A stretch of 64,000 bases of DNA, taken from Corynebacterium glaucum (GTDB taxonomy: Bacteria; Actinomycetota; Actinomycetes; Mycobacteriales; Mycobacteriaceae). Under the pieces are notes generated by a model that made no database searches, was not told the origin of the DNA, and worked only from the letters and a program-made list of their open reading frames with translations. Positions within the stretch are counted from its first letter, which is position 1; every line of letters starts with the position of its first letter. The stretch is taken from contig NZ_CP019688.1 of NCBI RefSeq assembly GCF_002287505.1, positions 930,001-994,000 of the forward strand, read 5' to 3'. The position numbers and the translations under genes were made by a program. Of the stretch, positions 26,024-35,093 are shown one piece after another.

Positions 26024-26229
26024 GACCTCGCTTGACGGGTCGGCGTTTGGCTTGTATCACCCGTTTTTCAAGATTAAAGTTCAGTCACATTCGGGCAAGA
26101 GCCAATGGAATGCCAAGCGACCGCCCACCGCAGGCACATGCTTCTGCTGGGACGGTCGAAGAAAACGTTTAAATAAGCCGCGCGGGCGCACCCCGCTGAA
26201 GCCAACAGCCCGCCGGCGCCAGCCCGGCG
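26024..26229. other. Intergenic stretch upstream of the orphan ATPase
   Basis: It is locally AT-rich near 26060-26100 and 26160-26180, unlike the surroundings. No permease remnant is visible in any frame. Minus-strand TTGCCC and TAATCT with 16 bases between (around 26080-26105) could form a promoter for the ATPase gene. A GCGGG/CCCGC hairpin (26182-26196) followed by GCGGCTTATTT may terminate the DUF402 transcript. Both are weak. Confidence 0.35.
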
Positions 26230-26790
26230 CTAGCCCACCGGCGCGAGCTCGACCTCCTCGGCCCAAGTCAGCTCGATGCCCAGGGCACGAAGCCACTCCA
26301 TCGCGTCGTCGCCGTGGCGGGTGATGCCCTCGACGGCGTTCAGCGTGGCGTCGATAGCCTTTTCTGCTTCTTCCGCCGTGATCAAACCGGCCGATGTCGC
26401 CGCGGCAAGCTCGTCGATGTCCAGCACGTCAATCGGGTTGCCGGTGTTGGACACCAGGTCGACGTACAGGTCGCGGGTGGTCCAGACATCGCCCTCAACG
26501 TCGATGTCAGCAATGTCGAAATAGAAGTCCTGCTCCATTTGCACGCCTTCGCGGAAGTGGAAGATGTTTGCGCGCAGGCCCAGCGTCGGCAGCAACCAAC
26601 TCTCCAGGTAGCCGAACCGCGGGTGGTTCGCACCGCGTGCCATGTACAGCCCGAACTCCGTCACCCGGAAAGTATCAACCTCGCGCAGGTAGCCCTTCGG
26701 GTCGATGTTGGTCTTCGACGTCGTGTCAAACGTCTCCTGCTTCACGGGATGAAGATCGGCGTTCATGTGCTCCTCATTCGTGGTGTGCAT
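26230..26790 (-). CDS. DUF402 domain protein
   Basis: A 186-residue DUF402 protein: NIDPKGYLREVDTFRVTEFGLYMARG, FGYLESWLLPTLGLRANIFHFREG, and the acidic metal-binding stretch FYFDIADIDVEGDVWTTRDLYVDLV. Some DUF402 proteins are nucleoside diphosphate or triphosphate phosphatases or fold with FomD. The substrate here is unknown. ATG 26790 begins two bases after the stop of the secreted-protein gene. A second ATG at 26766 has an even better GAGGAG site, so the first eight residues are uncertain. Confidence 0.75.
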   Translation of the reverse strand: MHTTNEEHMNADLHPVKQETFDTTSKTNIDPKGYLREVDTFRVTEFGLYMARGANHPRFGYLESWLLPTLGLRANIFHFREGVQMEQDFYFDIADIDVEGDVWTTRDLYVDLVSNTGNPIDVLDIDELAAATSAGLITAEEAEKAIDATLNAVEGITRHGDDAMEWLRALGIELTWAEEVELAPVG

Positions 26791-26792
26791 GG

Positions 26793-27479
26793 TTACCTCA
26801 CGGAGAATGTTGCGACGGTCGGGGCGAAGTTACAGACGTTATCGGTGGTGCGGACACCGCCGTTAACCACCGCGAGCACCTGCCCGTGGCCAGTGTTCGC
26901 GGTCCCGGACAAGGTTGCCGGTCCTGAAGGATTTATCAGATTGTTATCAAGTGACGTTACACCGGTGCTGAACGTGTTCAGGTTTATCCAGTACACCTGC
27001 ATCAAACCTTGCTGCTCGGCGGCGGCAGACGTGCCCAAGGCGGTGAACACAAACGTGGTCTGACCAGGCACGGCGCCGGGTGCCGGAGTCCGGGTGGGCC
27101 CTGGAATCGCGATCGCTGAGGCAGTAGAGTGCAGGCCAGGTCCGATGCAATTGCTCGACACGGTCGGCCAGAGGAATTGGGTGAACGGGGGAGCGTCGTC
27201 CGGAAGCGGGGGTCCGCCAATCTCGCCGGTGCCGGCGTAGAAGCTCACTGCGGTTCGCAACGCGTTGGCCGCGGGTTCAGGCACAAGCGGACTGTCGGCG
27301 AACTCGTGCACGCGGGCAACGGTGTAGTCCGTCGGTCGCCCGAGGCCGTCGATGTACTGGGAGGACTGGGCATGAGCCGCTGGGAGGGTCACGGAAGTCG
27401 CGCCCGCACAGAGGGCGGTTGCCAGCGCCGCGGCGCGCGCGAGTGATCGGGAAAAGCGCACAGCTCTCCTTACAAACAT
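26793..27479 (-). CDS. Secreted protein of unknown function
   Basis: A 228-residue exported protein with a Sec signal peptide ending at about AAHA-QSS (residues ~36-38). Two cysteines, in SSNCIGPG and NVCNFAPT, could form a disulfide. TTFVFTALGTSAAAEQQGLMQVYWINLNT and a Gly/Asn-rich end suggest a beta-sandwich. The start is ATG 27479, with AAGGAG placed inside the early coding region rather than upstream. The gene is separated from DUF402 by two bases. I cannot name a family, though its layout resembles secreted actinobacterial proteins. Confidence 0.65.
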   Translation of the reverse strand: MFVRRAVRFSRSLARAAALATALCAGATSVTLPAAHAQSSQYIDGLGRPTDYTVARVHEFADSPLVPEPAANALRTAVSFYAGTGEIGGPPLPDDAPPFTQFLWPTVSSNCIGPGLHSTASAIAIPGPTRTPAPGAVPGQTTFVFTALGTSAAAEQQGLMQVYWINLNTFSTGVTSLDNNLINPSGPATLSGTANTGHGQVLAVVNGGVRTTDNVCNFAPTVATFSVR

Positions 27480-27548
27480 CTACAGTAACTCCCGTAACAA
27501 TAGTCACTATATTCCCAACGTCAAGGTGAACTCAGAAAAAGAGCTTTC

Positions 27549-27559
27549 GCTTATCGACG
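27549..27559 (-). repeat. Intergenic copy of the dispersed CGTCGATAAGC motif
   Basis: Exact, in reverse orientation. It lies in the 177-bp spacer between the secreted-protein gene and typA. The extended form GGCGTCGATAAGCGAAAGCTC is intact, although nothing here is translated, which argues for a DNA-level role. Confidence 0.85.
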
Positions 27560-27656
27560 CCTCGTTGCCACGCCTCGCAAGCCATTCAGCGCTTGGACCC
27601 CTCGCGCGGTAGTGTTTAACCGTTAATTCCGCCTATATATAAGGAGTAGCGGCTCA

Positions 27657-29573
27657 GTGACGCACCCTGAATTCCGCAATGTTGCCATCGTCGCCCACGT
27701 CGACCACGGCAAGACCACGTTGGTCAACGCCATGCTGGAGCAGTCCGGCGTGTTCGGCGACCACGGCGACCACGGCGACCGCGTGATGGACTCCGGCGAG
27801 CTCGAATCCGAGCGCGGCATCACCATCCTGGCGAAGAACACGGCGATCCGCCGCCAAGGCGCCGGCAAAGACGGCCGCGACCTGGTCATCAACGTCATCG
27901 ACACCCCGGGCCACGCCGACTTCGGCGGCGAGGTCGAGCGTGGCCTGTCCATGGTCGACGGCGTCGTCCTGCTCATCGACGCTTCCGAGGGCCCGCTGCC
28001 GCAGACCCGCTTCGTCCTGGGCAAGGCGCTCGAGGCGAAGAAGCCGGTGATCATCTGCGTGAACAAGACCGACCGCCCGGACGCGCGCATCGACGAGGTC
28101 GTCGAAGAAGCGCAGGATCTCCTGCTCGAACTCGGTGCGGGCCTTGAAGACCCGGACGCTGCCGAGGCCGCCGAGAACCTGCTCGAGCTGCCCGTCCTCT
28201 ACACCTCCGGCCGCGCCGGCCGCGCATCCCTGGAGAACCCGGGCAACGGCGAGCTGCCGGATAACGAGGATCTGCAGCCGCTTTTCGACGTCATCTACGA
28301 CGTGCTCCCGGAGCCCTCCGCCGACATTGACGCGCCGTTCCAGGCGCAGGTGACCAACCTGGACTCGTCTTCGTTCCTGGGCCGTATTGCGCTGATCCGC
28401 GTGTACCGCGGCTCGGTGAAGAAGGGCCAGACGGTCGCGTGGGTGCACTACGACGCAGACGGCGAACAGCACATTAAAAACGTCAAGATCGCCGAGCTCC
28501 TTGTCACCGAGGGCCTCGACCGTGTGCCGGCGGCCGGCGAGGTCGTCGCAGGTGACATCGCCGCAGTCTCGGGCATCGACGAGATCATGATCGGCGACAC
28601 CCTCTGCGACCCGGAGAACGTCGAGCCGCTCGAGCGCATCAAGATCGACGACCCGGCCATCTCCATGACCATCGGCGTGAACACCTCGCCGATGGCGGGC
28701 CGCAACGGCGGCGACAAGCTCACCGCCCGCATGGTCAAGGCCCGCCTGGACCAGGAGCTGATCGGCAACGTCTCGATCAAGGTGCTGCCGACCGAGCGCC
28801 CAGACGCCTGGGAAGTCCAGGGCCGTGGCGAGATGGCGCTGACCGTGCTCATCGAAACGATGCGTCGTGAAGGCTTCGAGCTCACCGTGGGCAAGCCGCA
28901 GGTGGTGACCAAGGAGATCGACGGCAAGATCTACGAGCCGTATGACCACGTCGTCATCGACGTGCCTTCCGAGCACCAGGGTGCCGTCACCCAGCTCATG
29001 GCCAACCGCAAGGGCAACATGACCTCGATGGGCAACACCGGCTCCGGCGACTGGGTGCGCATGGAGTTCGACATTCCGTCGCGCGGCCTCATCGGCTTCC
29101 GCACCACCTTCCTCACCGAGACCCGTGGTGCCGGCATCACCAACTCGTACTCCATCGAGCACCGTCCGTGGGCCGGCGAGATCAAGGGCCGCCCGACCGG
29201 ATCGCTCGTTGCCGACCGCTCCGGCCAGGTCACCGCCTACGCGTTGCAGCAGCTCGCGGACCGCGGCGACTTCTTCGTCGAGCCGGGAGCAGAAACCTAC
29301 GAAGGCATGGTCGTCGGTGCGAACTCGCGTGATGAGGACATGGACATCAACATCACCAAGGAAAAGAAGCTGACCAACATGCGTTCCGCCACTGCGGACG
29401 CGACGGTCACACTGCAGAAGGCGCGCACTCTCTCGCTCGACGAGGCCATCGAGTTCTGCGACGACGACGAGTGCGTCGAGGTCGCCCCCGAGGCAATGCG
29501 CGTGCGCAAGATCATTCTCAACGCCACCGAGCGTGGCCGCGCCCGCTCCCGCGCAAAGCAGCTCAACAAGTAG
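27657..29573 (+). CDS. typA: Translational GTPase TypA/BipA
   Basis: A 638-residue ribosome-binding GTPase related to EF-G and LepA. It has G1 AHVDHGKTT, G2 region ERGITI, G3 DTPGHADF and G4 NKTDRPDA. The C-terminal BipA-specific domain carries GLIGFRTTFLTETRG and KEKKLTNMRSA. It supports ribosome assembly and stress adaptation. A small tandem GDHGDHGD insertion sits in the switch I region where many homologues are shorter. The GTG at 27657 has AAGGAG 10 bases upstream. It precedes lpqW as in mycobacteria. Confidence 0.95.
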   Translation: MTHPEFRNVAIVAHVDHGKTTLVNAMLEQSGVFGDHGDHGDRVMDSGELESERGITILAKNTAIRRQGAGKDGRDLVINVIDTPGHADFGGEVERGLSMVDGVVLLIDASEGPLPQTRFVLGKALEAKKPVIICVNKTDRPDARIDEVVEEAQDLLLELGAGLEDPDAAEAAENLLELPVLYTSGRAGRASLENPGNGELPDNEDLQPLFDVIYDVLPEPSADIDAPFQAQVTNLDSSSFLGRIALIRVYRGSVKKGQTVAWVHYDADGEQHIKNVKIAELLVTEGLDRVPAAGEVVAGDIAAVSGIDEIMIGDTLCDPENVEPLERIKIDDPAISMTIGVNTSPMAGRNGGDKLTARMVKARLDQELIGNVSIKVLPTERPDAWEVQGRGEMALTVLIETMRREGFELTVGKPQVVTKEIDGKIYEPYDHVVIDVPSEHQGAVTQLMANRKGNMTSMGNTGSGDWVRMEFDIPSRGLIGFRTTFLTETRGAGITNSYSIEHRPWAGEIKGRPTGSLVADRSGQVTAYALQQLADRGDFFVEPGAETYEGMVVGANSRDEDMDINITKEKKLTNMRSATADATVTLQKARTLSLDEAIEFCDDDECVEVAPEAMRVRKIILNATERGRARSRAKQLNK

Positions 29574-29657
29574 CTGCTCGCGCACCTGCAACCGGGCACG
29601 CAACCCACGCGAGCGCTGCGCGGGGAGGGGAGCTGGCGTGGATTACAATTCCCGTCG

Positions 29658-31598
29658 ATGACTCGCTTCACACACCCCGCGCACAAAGGCTCGGCGCGGA
29701 CGCGTCACCCGCGCACGCGCCTCGCGGCCACTGCGACCACTGCGACCACTGCGCTCACCGCGCTCGCCGGACTGACCGCGGCCACCGCGCTTACGGCCCT
29801 CTCCGGGTGCGCGGCGGATCCCGCGCCGCCCCCTTTGGTTACTGAAGGGGAAGCCGAGAAGGAGCTCGAGCGACTGGCGGAAACGACGGAAAGCGCGACG
29901 TCGACAAGCGAACGCCCCGCTCGAGTGGAGGTGAGCGTCGGAGTCGACCCGGTGCGCGCCGGCTTCAACCCGCACCTAGCCGCGGACGAGCAGGCCACGG
30001 TCCGCTCGATCGCTGACCTGGTGCTGCCCAGCGCCTTCGTCGACGGCGAGCGCAACCCCGATCTGCTGCTCGCCGCGACCCGCCTGCCCAGCTCGCCCAA
30101 AGCCGCGACCGTGCGCTACGTCATCGACCCCGAAGCGCAGTGGTCCGACGGCACCCCGATCAGCGGCGCCGACTTCATCTACCTCTGGCGCGCGATGCGC
30201 ACGACACCCGGCACCATCAACGCCTACGGCTACGACGCCATCGCCGACATCCGCGTCTCCGGCCCCAGCGGCAAGACCGTCGACGTCGATTTCCGCACGC
30301 CGATCCGCGACATCCGCGGCCTGTTCACACACCTGCTGCCGTCGCACCTGCTCGCCGCTGACGCCTCCGACTTCGCCACCGCGCTGCACGATTCCATCCC
30401 CGCGTCCGCGGGCCGCTTCCTGTTCTCCGGCGTCGACCGCGGCCGCGGCACCATTACGCTGAACCGCAACGACCGCTTTTGGGGGCCGGCGCCTGCGCGC
30501 ATCGACATCCTCAACCTGCAGCCCGCGCGCACCACCACGCAGACCGCGGACCAGCTACGCAGCGGCCAAATCGCGTTCGTGGACATGGCGCCCGATGAAA
30601 CCACGCACCGCGTCCTCGAACTCGTACCCGACACGCAGGTCCTCACCACCGACGGCCCGCGCACACTCGGGGTCACCCTCACCGCGGGCGTCACTTTTGA
30701 GGCTCGGCAGGAGCTTGCTTCGCTTATCGACGCCCCCTTGCTCGCGTCCATCGCCACCAACCGCTCCACCGATCTGGCGCTTCCCTCCGAGGTAACCCCC
30801 GCCGGTGCTGCTCCAGCTGGCGCCGCTCCAGCTGCGCTCCCCTCAGACGCGTCCACTTCAGGCGCGTCCACTTCAGGCGCGTCCACCTCCAGTGAACCCA
30901 CCTCTAGCGAGAGCGGAATCGCTGGGGGAGCGCTCGAGGCGTACATCGCAAAACAAGGTGCCCTGCGCGTCGCTGCTGACGCTGCCGACCCAGCAGCGGC
31001 CGCCGCCGGGAAGACCTTCGTCGACCAACTCAATGCAGCGGGTATCGAGGCGAAGTTCGTCGGCACCGACAACAACACCATCATGGGTAAATTGCTCCCG
31101 GCCGGCGCCATCGACGCAGTCTTTGGGTGGCGAGTATCCGATGCCGCCCTCGCCGCCAGCAAAGCGACCAACGCGACCAACGCGACCAGCGCGACCAACC
31201 CCAACGACACCTCGAGCTCCACCAGCACGAGTAGGGTCGCGAGCCCCGCCAACCCCGAGAGCATCACCGAGATCGCTGGCCGCGCCGCTTGCCCCGCGCA
31301 CGCCTTCCGCGCCGCGAACCTATCCGGCTACTGCTCATCCGGTACCGAGCAGCTGGCCGCCGACGTCCTCGCAGGCACCACCAGCGTCCAAGACGCAGTC
31401 GCGATCTTTGCGCAGATCGAGGCGGCCGAAGCGCTCTGGGTGCCTATCGTCACCGAGACCCGCGTCGCCGCGCTCGGCCAGGGCATCGAAGGCCCCGACC
31501 CCAACCTGAAGAACTGGGACGGCGGGCTTGCCACCGCGCCGACATGGCGCGTCACCACCCCAGCCAACGCCGGCAAGAAGGAGCCACTCGCACAATGA
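29658..31598 (+). CDS. lpqW: LpqW-type lipoprotein, SBP family 5
   Basis: A 646-residue lipoprotein with a long basic N-terminus, a lipobox LSGC at ~48-51 and a family-5 solute-binding fold (EAQWSDGTPISGADFIYLWRAM). Its position after typA and before mshB matches mycobacterial LpqW, which influences the branch between polar PIMs and lipomannan/lipoarabinomannan in the cell envelope. The C-terminal half contains low-complexity insertions (TSGAS repeats, a TNATNATSATN stretch), so it is longer than usual. It overlaps mshB by four bases (ATGA). Residues LASLIDAP come from a dispersed-motif copy. Confidence 0.8.
   Translation: MTRFTHPAHKGSARTRHPRTRLAATATTATTALTALAGLTAATALTALSGCAADPAPPPLVTEGEAEKELERLAETTESATSTSERPARVEVSVGVDPVRAGFNPHLAADEQATVRSIADLVLPSAFVDGERNPDLLLAATRLPSSPKAATVRYVIDPEAQWSDGTPISGADFIYLWRAMRTTPGTINAYGYDAIADIRVSGPSGKTVDVDFRTPIRDIRGLFTHLLPSHLLAADASDFATALHDSIPASAGRFLFSGVDRGRGTITLNRNDRFWGPAPARIDILNLQPARTTTQTADQLRSGQIAFVDMAPDETTHRVLELVPDTQVLTTDGPRTLGVTLTAGVTFEARQELASLIDAPLLASIATNRSTDLALPSEVTPAGAAPAGAAPAALPSDASTSGASTSGASTSSEPTSSESGIAGGALEAYIAKQGALRVAADAADPAAAAAGKTFVDQLNAAGIEAKFVGTDNNTIMGKLLPAGAIDAVFGWRVSDAALAASKATNATNATSATNPNDTSSSTSTSRVASPANPESITEIAGRAACPAHAFRAANLSGYCSSGTEQLAADVLAGTTSVQDAVAIFAQIEAAEALWVPIVTETRVAALGQGIEGPDPNLKNWDGGLATAPTWRVTTPANAGKKEPLAQ
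30843..30887 (+). repeat. Three 15-bp tandem repeats in lpqW
   Basis: Units of TCAGRCGCGTCCACT at 30843, 30858 and 30873 encode SDAST/SGAST. They sit in a disordered linker and could change number by slippage without shifting the frame. Confidence 0.75.
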
Positions 31599-32578
31599 AC
31601 CTGACCCGCACCCGCCCCGAGCGCGATCTCGCAGGCTACCGCGTCGTCCTCGTCCACGCGCACCCCGACGACGAGGCAATTACCACCGGCGGCACCATCG
31701 CCACCCTCACCGCGCGTGGCGCCGACGTCCTCGTCGTCACGTGCACCCTCGGCGAGGAGGGCGAGGTCATCGGCGAGCCCTACCAACACCTGGTCGCCGA
31801 CGAAGCGAACCAGCTGGGCGGTTTCCGCATCCACGAGTTGCGGGCCTCGCTCGCCGCGCTCGGCGCGCGCGGGACATTCCTCGGCGGCGCCGGCCGCTTC
31901 CGCGACTCCGGCATGGAGGGCTCGGCCGCGAGCCAGCACTCCCGCGCGTTCGTCAACTCCGGCGACACCGCCGTGGACGCGCTCGCTGCCATTTTCACCG
32001 CCGAGCGCCCCCACGTCGTGATCACCTACGGACCCGACGGCGGCTACGGCCACCCGGATCACATTCGCGCCCACGAAATCACCCACGCCGCCGCCAAACT
32101 CACCGACATCCCGCGCATCCTCTGGGCCGTCCGCCTCGAGCACGAAACCGCCGCGCTCATGCCCACCGAAGCCCCCGCAGGGTGGCGGCTCCCTCAGCCA
32201 GGTGAGCTCGATGGAGTCAGCTCGTCCGACTTGAGCATTTCGCTTAACGACGCCTCGTACTCAGCGAAAGTCCAATCCATGCGCGCCCACGCCACCCAGC
32301 TGTGGATCGCCGACGGCCAGGTCACCGACGTCAACCCGCACGCCGCCCTCCCCGCCACGGTCTCATCCGCCGTGCACGTATCCGCCACGCACTTATCCGC
32401 CACGGTCTCATCCGCCGCAGCGCAGCCCGTGGTCTACTACGCCCTGTCGAACCTCATCGTGCAGCCCATCCAGCGCGTCGAGCACTTCCAGCTCGGCGAA
32501 GGTGCGCCGCTCCCTACCGAGGACAATGGTGCCGTTGCGGGTGATGCGGCGGCGCTGTTCGCCGGCATCGACAAATAG
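31595..32578 (+). CDS. mshB: Mycothiol biosynthesis deacetylase MshB
   Basis: A 327-residue zinc deacetylase that removes acetate from GlcNAc-Ins, the second step of mycothiol (antioxidant thiol) synthesis. The zinc motif HAHPDDE is at residues 21-27, and the third ligand lies in GYGHPDHIRAHE. The C-terminal region contains a Ser/Ala/Val-rich insertion (about SSAVHVSATHLSATVSSAA) encoded by imperfect TCATCCGCC repeats, not part of the core fold. The ATG at 31595 overlaps the lpqW stop by four bases and the stop abuts the next gene's ATG. Confidence 0.93.
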   Translation: MNLTRTRPERDLAGYRVVLVHAHPDDEAITTGGTIATLTARGADVLVVTCTLGEEGEVIGEPYQHLVADEANQLGGFRIHELRASLAALGARGTFLGGAGRFRDSGMEGSAASQHSRAFVNSGDTAVDALAAIFTAERPHVVITYGPDGGYGHPDHIRAHEITHAAAKLTDIPRILWAVRLEHETAALMPTEAPAGWRLPQPGELDGVSSSDLSISLNDASYSAKVQSMRAHATQLWIADGQVTDVNPHAALPATVSSAVHVSATHLSATVSSAAAQPVVYYALSNLIVQPIQRVEHFQLGEGAPLPTEDNGAVAGDAAALFAGIDK

Positions 32579-32911
32579 ATGACCTCCTCCGGCTACCGCG
32601 ACGACTTCTACCGAGACTTTTCCCGCGGCGAGGTCATCCAGGCGTTCGTCTGGCTGTCCGTCTTCGCGGCCGTCGCGGTCATGCTGCAGGTCGGCTATTT
32701 TTGGGCGCCGCTGGGAATAGTATTCGCCGGATGGTTCAACGCGGTGCTCCGCAGAACCGCGAAGCTGTGGACGCAAAACCGCTGGATTCAGCTGGTGCCG
32801 CTGGGTGTCTGGGCCGTTGGGTTTTGGATGATGGTGGGCAAGGGGCCGTCGATAAGCGAAATGCTCCTGTTGTTGGTGGGGATAATTTGGCCCCTCGCCA
32901 CTGTCAAGTGA
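32579..32911 (+). CDS. Small membrane protein (Rv1171-like)
   Basis: A 110-residue protein with three to four hydrophobic helices, starting at the ATG directly after the mshB stop. By position it is the counterpart of Rv1171. Residues GPSISEML are encoded by an exact dispersed-motif copy (32847-32857) between two helices, in a different frame from the LID reading found elsewhere. Function is unknown. Confidence 0.7.
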   Translation: MTSSGYRDDFYRDFSRGEVIQAFVWLSVFAAVAVMLQVGYFWAPLGIVFAGWFNAVLRRTAKLWTQNRWIQLVPLGVWAVGFWMMVGKGPSISEMLLLLVGIIWPLATVK

Positions 32912-32924
32912 CATACTGAACGGT

Positions 32925-33248
32925 ATGACTTATGTGATCGCCCAACCCTGCGTCGACGTGATGGACCGCGGCTGCGTGGAGGAGTGCCCCGTCGATTGCA
33001 TCTACGAGGGCAAGCGCATGCTCTACATCCACCCCGACGAGTGCGTCGACTGCGGCGCATGCGAGCCGGCATGTCCCGTCGAGGCCATCTTCTACGAGGA
33101 TGACACGCCCGACGAGTGGGCCGAGTACTACGACGCGAACGTCGGCTTCTTCGACGACCTTGGCTCGCCGGGCGGCGCCGCGAAGACTGGCCCACTGGAC
33201 TTCGACCACCCAATGGTGGCGAAGCTGCCGCCGCAGAACCAGGAGTAG
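32925..33248 (+). CDS. fdxC: Ferredoxin FdxC (3Fe-4S/4Fe-4S type)
   Basis: A 107-residue ferredoxin with two cysteine clusters, [17 protein letters not shown] and [15 protein letters not shown]. The arrangement is that of mycobacterial/streptomycete seven- or eight-iron ferredoxins. An acidic C-terminal helix follows. It is an electron carrier for cytochrome P450s or other oxidoreductases. The gene lies 14 bases after the membrane-protein gene and 3 bases before dapC, in the mycobacterial order fdxC-dapC. Confidence 0.95.
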   Translation: MTYVIAQPCVDVMDRGCVEECPVDCIYEGKRMLYIHPDECVDCGACEPACPVEAIFYEDDTPDEWAEYYDANVGFFDDLGSPGGAAKTGPLDFDHPMVAKLPPQNQE

Positions 33249-33251
33249 GCG

Positions 33252-34400
33252 ATGATACAGCGCACGCCGCTGGGTGCTTCGCTGCCCGCTTTTCCGTGGG
33301 ACACGATCGCCGATGTCAAAGCAACCGCCGCCGCGCACCCTGGCGGACTGATCGACCTGTCCGTGGGTGGGCCTGTCGACCCGGTCGCGCCGTCGATCCA
33401 GCTCGCGCTCACCGAACACGCCGCGGAGCCCGGCTACCCGCAGACCGCCGGCACCCCAGAGCTGCGCCGCACCATCGTCGACGCGCTCGAGCGCCGCTTC
33501 GGCATCGCGGGCCTGGACACTGAGTCGGTGCTGCCGGTCATCGGGCTGAAGGAGGCGATCGCGTGGCTTCCGACGCTGCTGGGCCTGCGCGGCCAGACCG
33601 TCGTCATCCCGGAGGTCGCGTACCCCACGTACGAGGTCGGCGCACTTATGGCTGGGTGCACGGTGCAGCGTTGCGACGACCCCGTGACCGCCCCGACAGA
33701 CACCGCCCTGGTCTTCCTGAACTCGCCGTCGAATCCGACGGGGCGGGTGATGGGCACCGACGAGCTGCGCGCGTGGGTCGAGTTCGGCCGTGAGACCGGC
33801 GCCATCATCGCATCCGACGAGTGCTATCTGGGCCTCGGCTGGGCCACCCAGCCCGTGTCGCTGCTGCACCCCGAGGTCTCCGGCGGTGACAACACGGGTC
33901 TGCTCGCGCTGCACTCGTTATCGAAGACGTCGAACCTCGCGTCGTACCGCGCCGGCACGATCGCGGGCGACCGCGACCTGGTCCAGGAGCTGCTCCTGGT
34001 GCGCAAGCACGCCGGCCTCATCGTGCCGGGCCCCGTCCAGCATGCCATGGTGGCCGCGCTTGCCGACGACCTCCACGAACGCCTGCAAGCTTCCACCTAC
34101 GCCATGCGCCGCGCCGCGTTGCTTAAGGCGCTCACCGGCGCGGGCTTCACTATCGACGACTCCGATGCCGGCCTTTACCTCTGGTGTCGCAAGGACGGGC
34201 TGAACTCCCGCGAGGCGCTGGACTGGTTCGCCGAGCGCGGCATCCTCGCAGCGCCAGGCGACTTTTACGGCCCCGCCGGCGCGGACCACGTCCGGGTCGC
34301 CCTGACCGCTTCCGACGAGCAGATCGCCGACGCCGTGCGCCGCCTCACCGCGCAGGAGACCACCGCCGGTGACGCCGGCCAGGAGACAACCGCGCAGTGA
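33252..34400 (+). CDS. dapC: Succinyldiaminopimelate transaminase DapC
   Basis: The 382-residue fold-type I aminotransferase uses PLP. The Schiff-base lysine lies in SLSKTSNLASYRAG, substrate-pocket NSPSNPTG and ASDECYLGLGW are present, and the arginine region is DHVRVALTAS. It converts N-succinyl-2-amino-6-oxopimelate and glutamate to N-succinyl-LL-diaminopimelate, for lysine and peptidoglycan. It sits between fdxC and a GtrA gene. The C-terminal TAQETTAGDAGQETTAQ is a duplicated, probably disordered tail. Its stop overlaps the next start by four bases (GTGA). Confidence 0.92.
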   Translation: MIQRTPLGASLPAFPWDTIADVKATAAAHPGGLIDLSVGGPVDPVAPSIQLALTEHAAEPGYPQTAGTPELRRTIVDALERRFGIAGLDTESVLPVIGLKEAIAWLPTLLGLRGQTVVIPEVAYPTYEVGALMAGCTVQRCDDPVTAPTDTALVFLNSPSNPTGRVMGTDELRAWVEFGRETGAIIASDECYLGLGWATQPVSLLHPEVSGGDNTGLLALHSLSKTSNLASYRAGTIAGDRDLVQELLLVRKHAGLIVPGPVQHAMVAALADDLHERLQASTYAMRRAALLKALTGAGFTIDDSDAGLYLWCRKDGLNSREALDWFAERGILAAPGDFYGPAGADHVRVALTASDEQIADAVRRLTAQETTAGDAGQETTAQ

Positions 34401-34990
34401 CGGGAGCAGCACAACCACGCAGTGCCAACGCCGTCGCCACAGCTGGCGTAGGCACGTCGCGCGCTCACCGTTTGGCGGTGGGGCTGCGCGAGTTCGTGAA
34501 GTTCGGCATCGTCGGCGGGTCCGGGGTGCTGGTCAACCTTGCCGTGTTCTATGTGTGCAAGAAGCTGCTGGACTCCGGCATTGGCATTCACGAGACGGAC
34601 GTGTTTTTCAACCTCTTCGGCACGCGTTTCAATGTGCGCTGGTACCATGTGCTGTCGACGGTCGCGTTCTTGGTCGCGAACACGTGGAACTACCAGCTGA
34701 ACCGTTCGTGGACGTTCCGCCACGTGGAGCAGCGGTCGTGGCTGCGCGGTTACTTCCCGTTCCTGGCGACCGGTGTGGTGGCATTCGTAGTTTCGCTGAC
34801 CTGCATGACACTGCTCATGAACTCGTCCTCGCCGATCGCGCTGCCGGACAGCGTGTTTGACGACTCGACCGGGCTGCGCACCAAGTCGTACTGGGCGCAG
34901 GCGATCTCCACGTTGGTGGCGATGCCGGTGAACTTCATCATCAATAAGTTCTGGACTTTCGGGAAGCCGAAAGTTGTCCCAGTAAACTGA
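34397..34990 (+). CDS. GtrA family membrane protein
   Basis: A 197-residue protein with four helices. The GtrA/DPMS-type signatures are FVKFGIVGGSGVLVNLAVFY near residue 33, ANTWNYQLNRSWTFRH in the centre and FIINKFWTFGK at the end. GtrA proteins flip or assist lipid-linked sugars during cell-envelope polysaccharide synthesis, which suits the neighbouring lipoglycan and cell-wall genes. GTG 34397 overlaps the dapC stop. It converges with the HNH gene at 35094. Confidence 0.85.
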   Translation: MTGAAQPRSANAVATAGVGTSRAHRLAVGLREFVKFGIVGGSGVLVNLAVFYVCKKLLDSGIGIHETDVFFNLFGTRFNVRWYHVLSTVAFLVANTWNYQLNRSWTFRHVEQRSWLRGYFPFLATGVVAFVVSLTCMTLLMNSSSPIALPDSVFDDSTGLRTKSYWAQAISTLVAMPVNFIINKFWTFGKPKVVPVN

Positions 34991-35093
34991 TCAGCCCTAT
35001 CGTAGGCGCGCAAAATCGGTGTGCGAGCAAATTCGGTAGGTGTGCAAACCCGCTAGCCCGGGTAATTGCAGACGTCGATAATTGCAAGCTCGG
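34991..35093. other. Spacer between convergent genes with an imperfect hairpin
   Basis: The interval holds CTAGCCCGGG and its partial complement CTCGGCTAG about 35 bases apart, plus a degenerate motif copy CGTCGATAATTGCAAGCTC (from 35071). A bidirectional terminator role is plausible because gtrA and the HNH gene converge here. No open frame is visible. Confidence 0.35.

Noticed and set aside
27654..29603. A 649-codon open frame antisense to typA
   Set aside because: It mirrors the codon structure of typA, is rich in Val/Asp/Ala/Arg, resembles no family, and typA is unmistakable on the other strand.
34991..35093. tRNA or small RNA in the gtrA-HNH gap
   Set aside because: The paired arms are too imperfect for a cloverleaf and no TTC-loop or anticodon arm can be formed.
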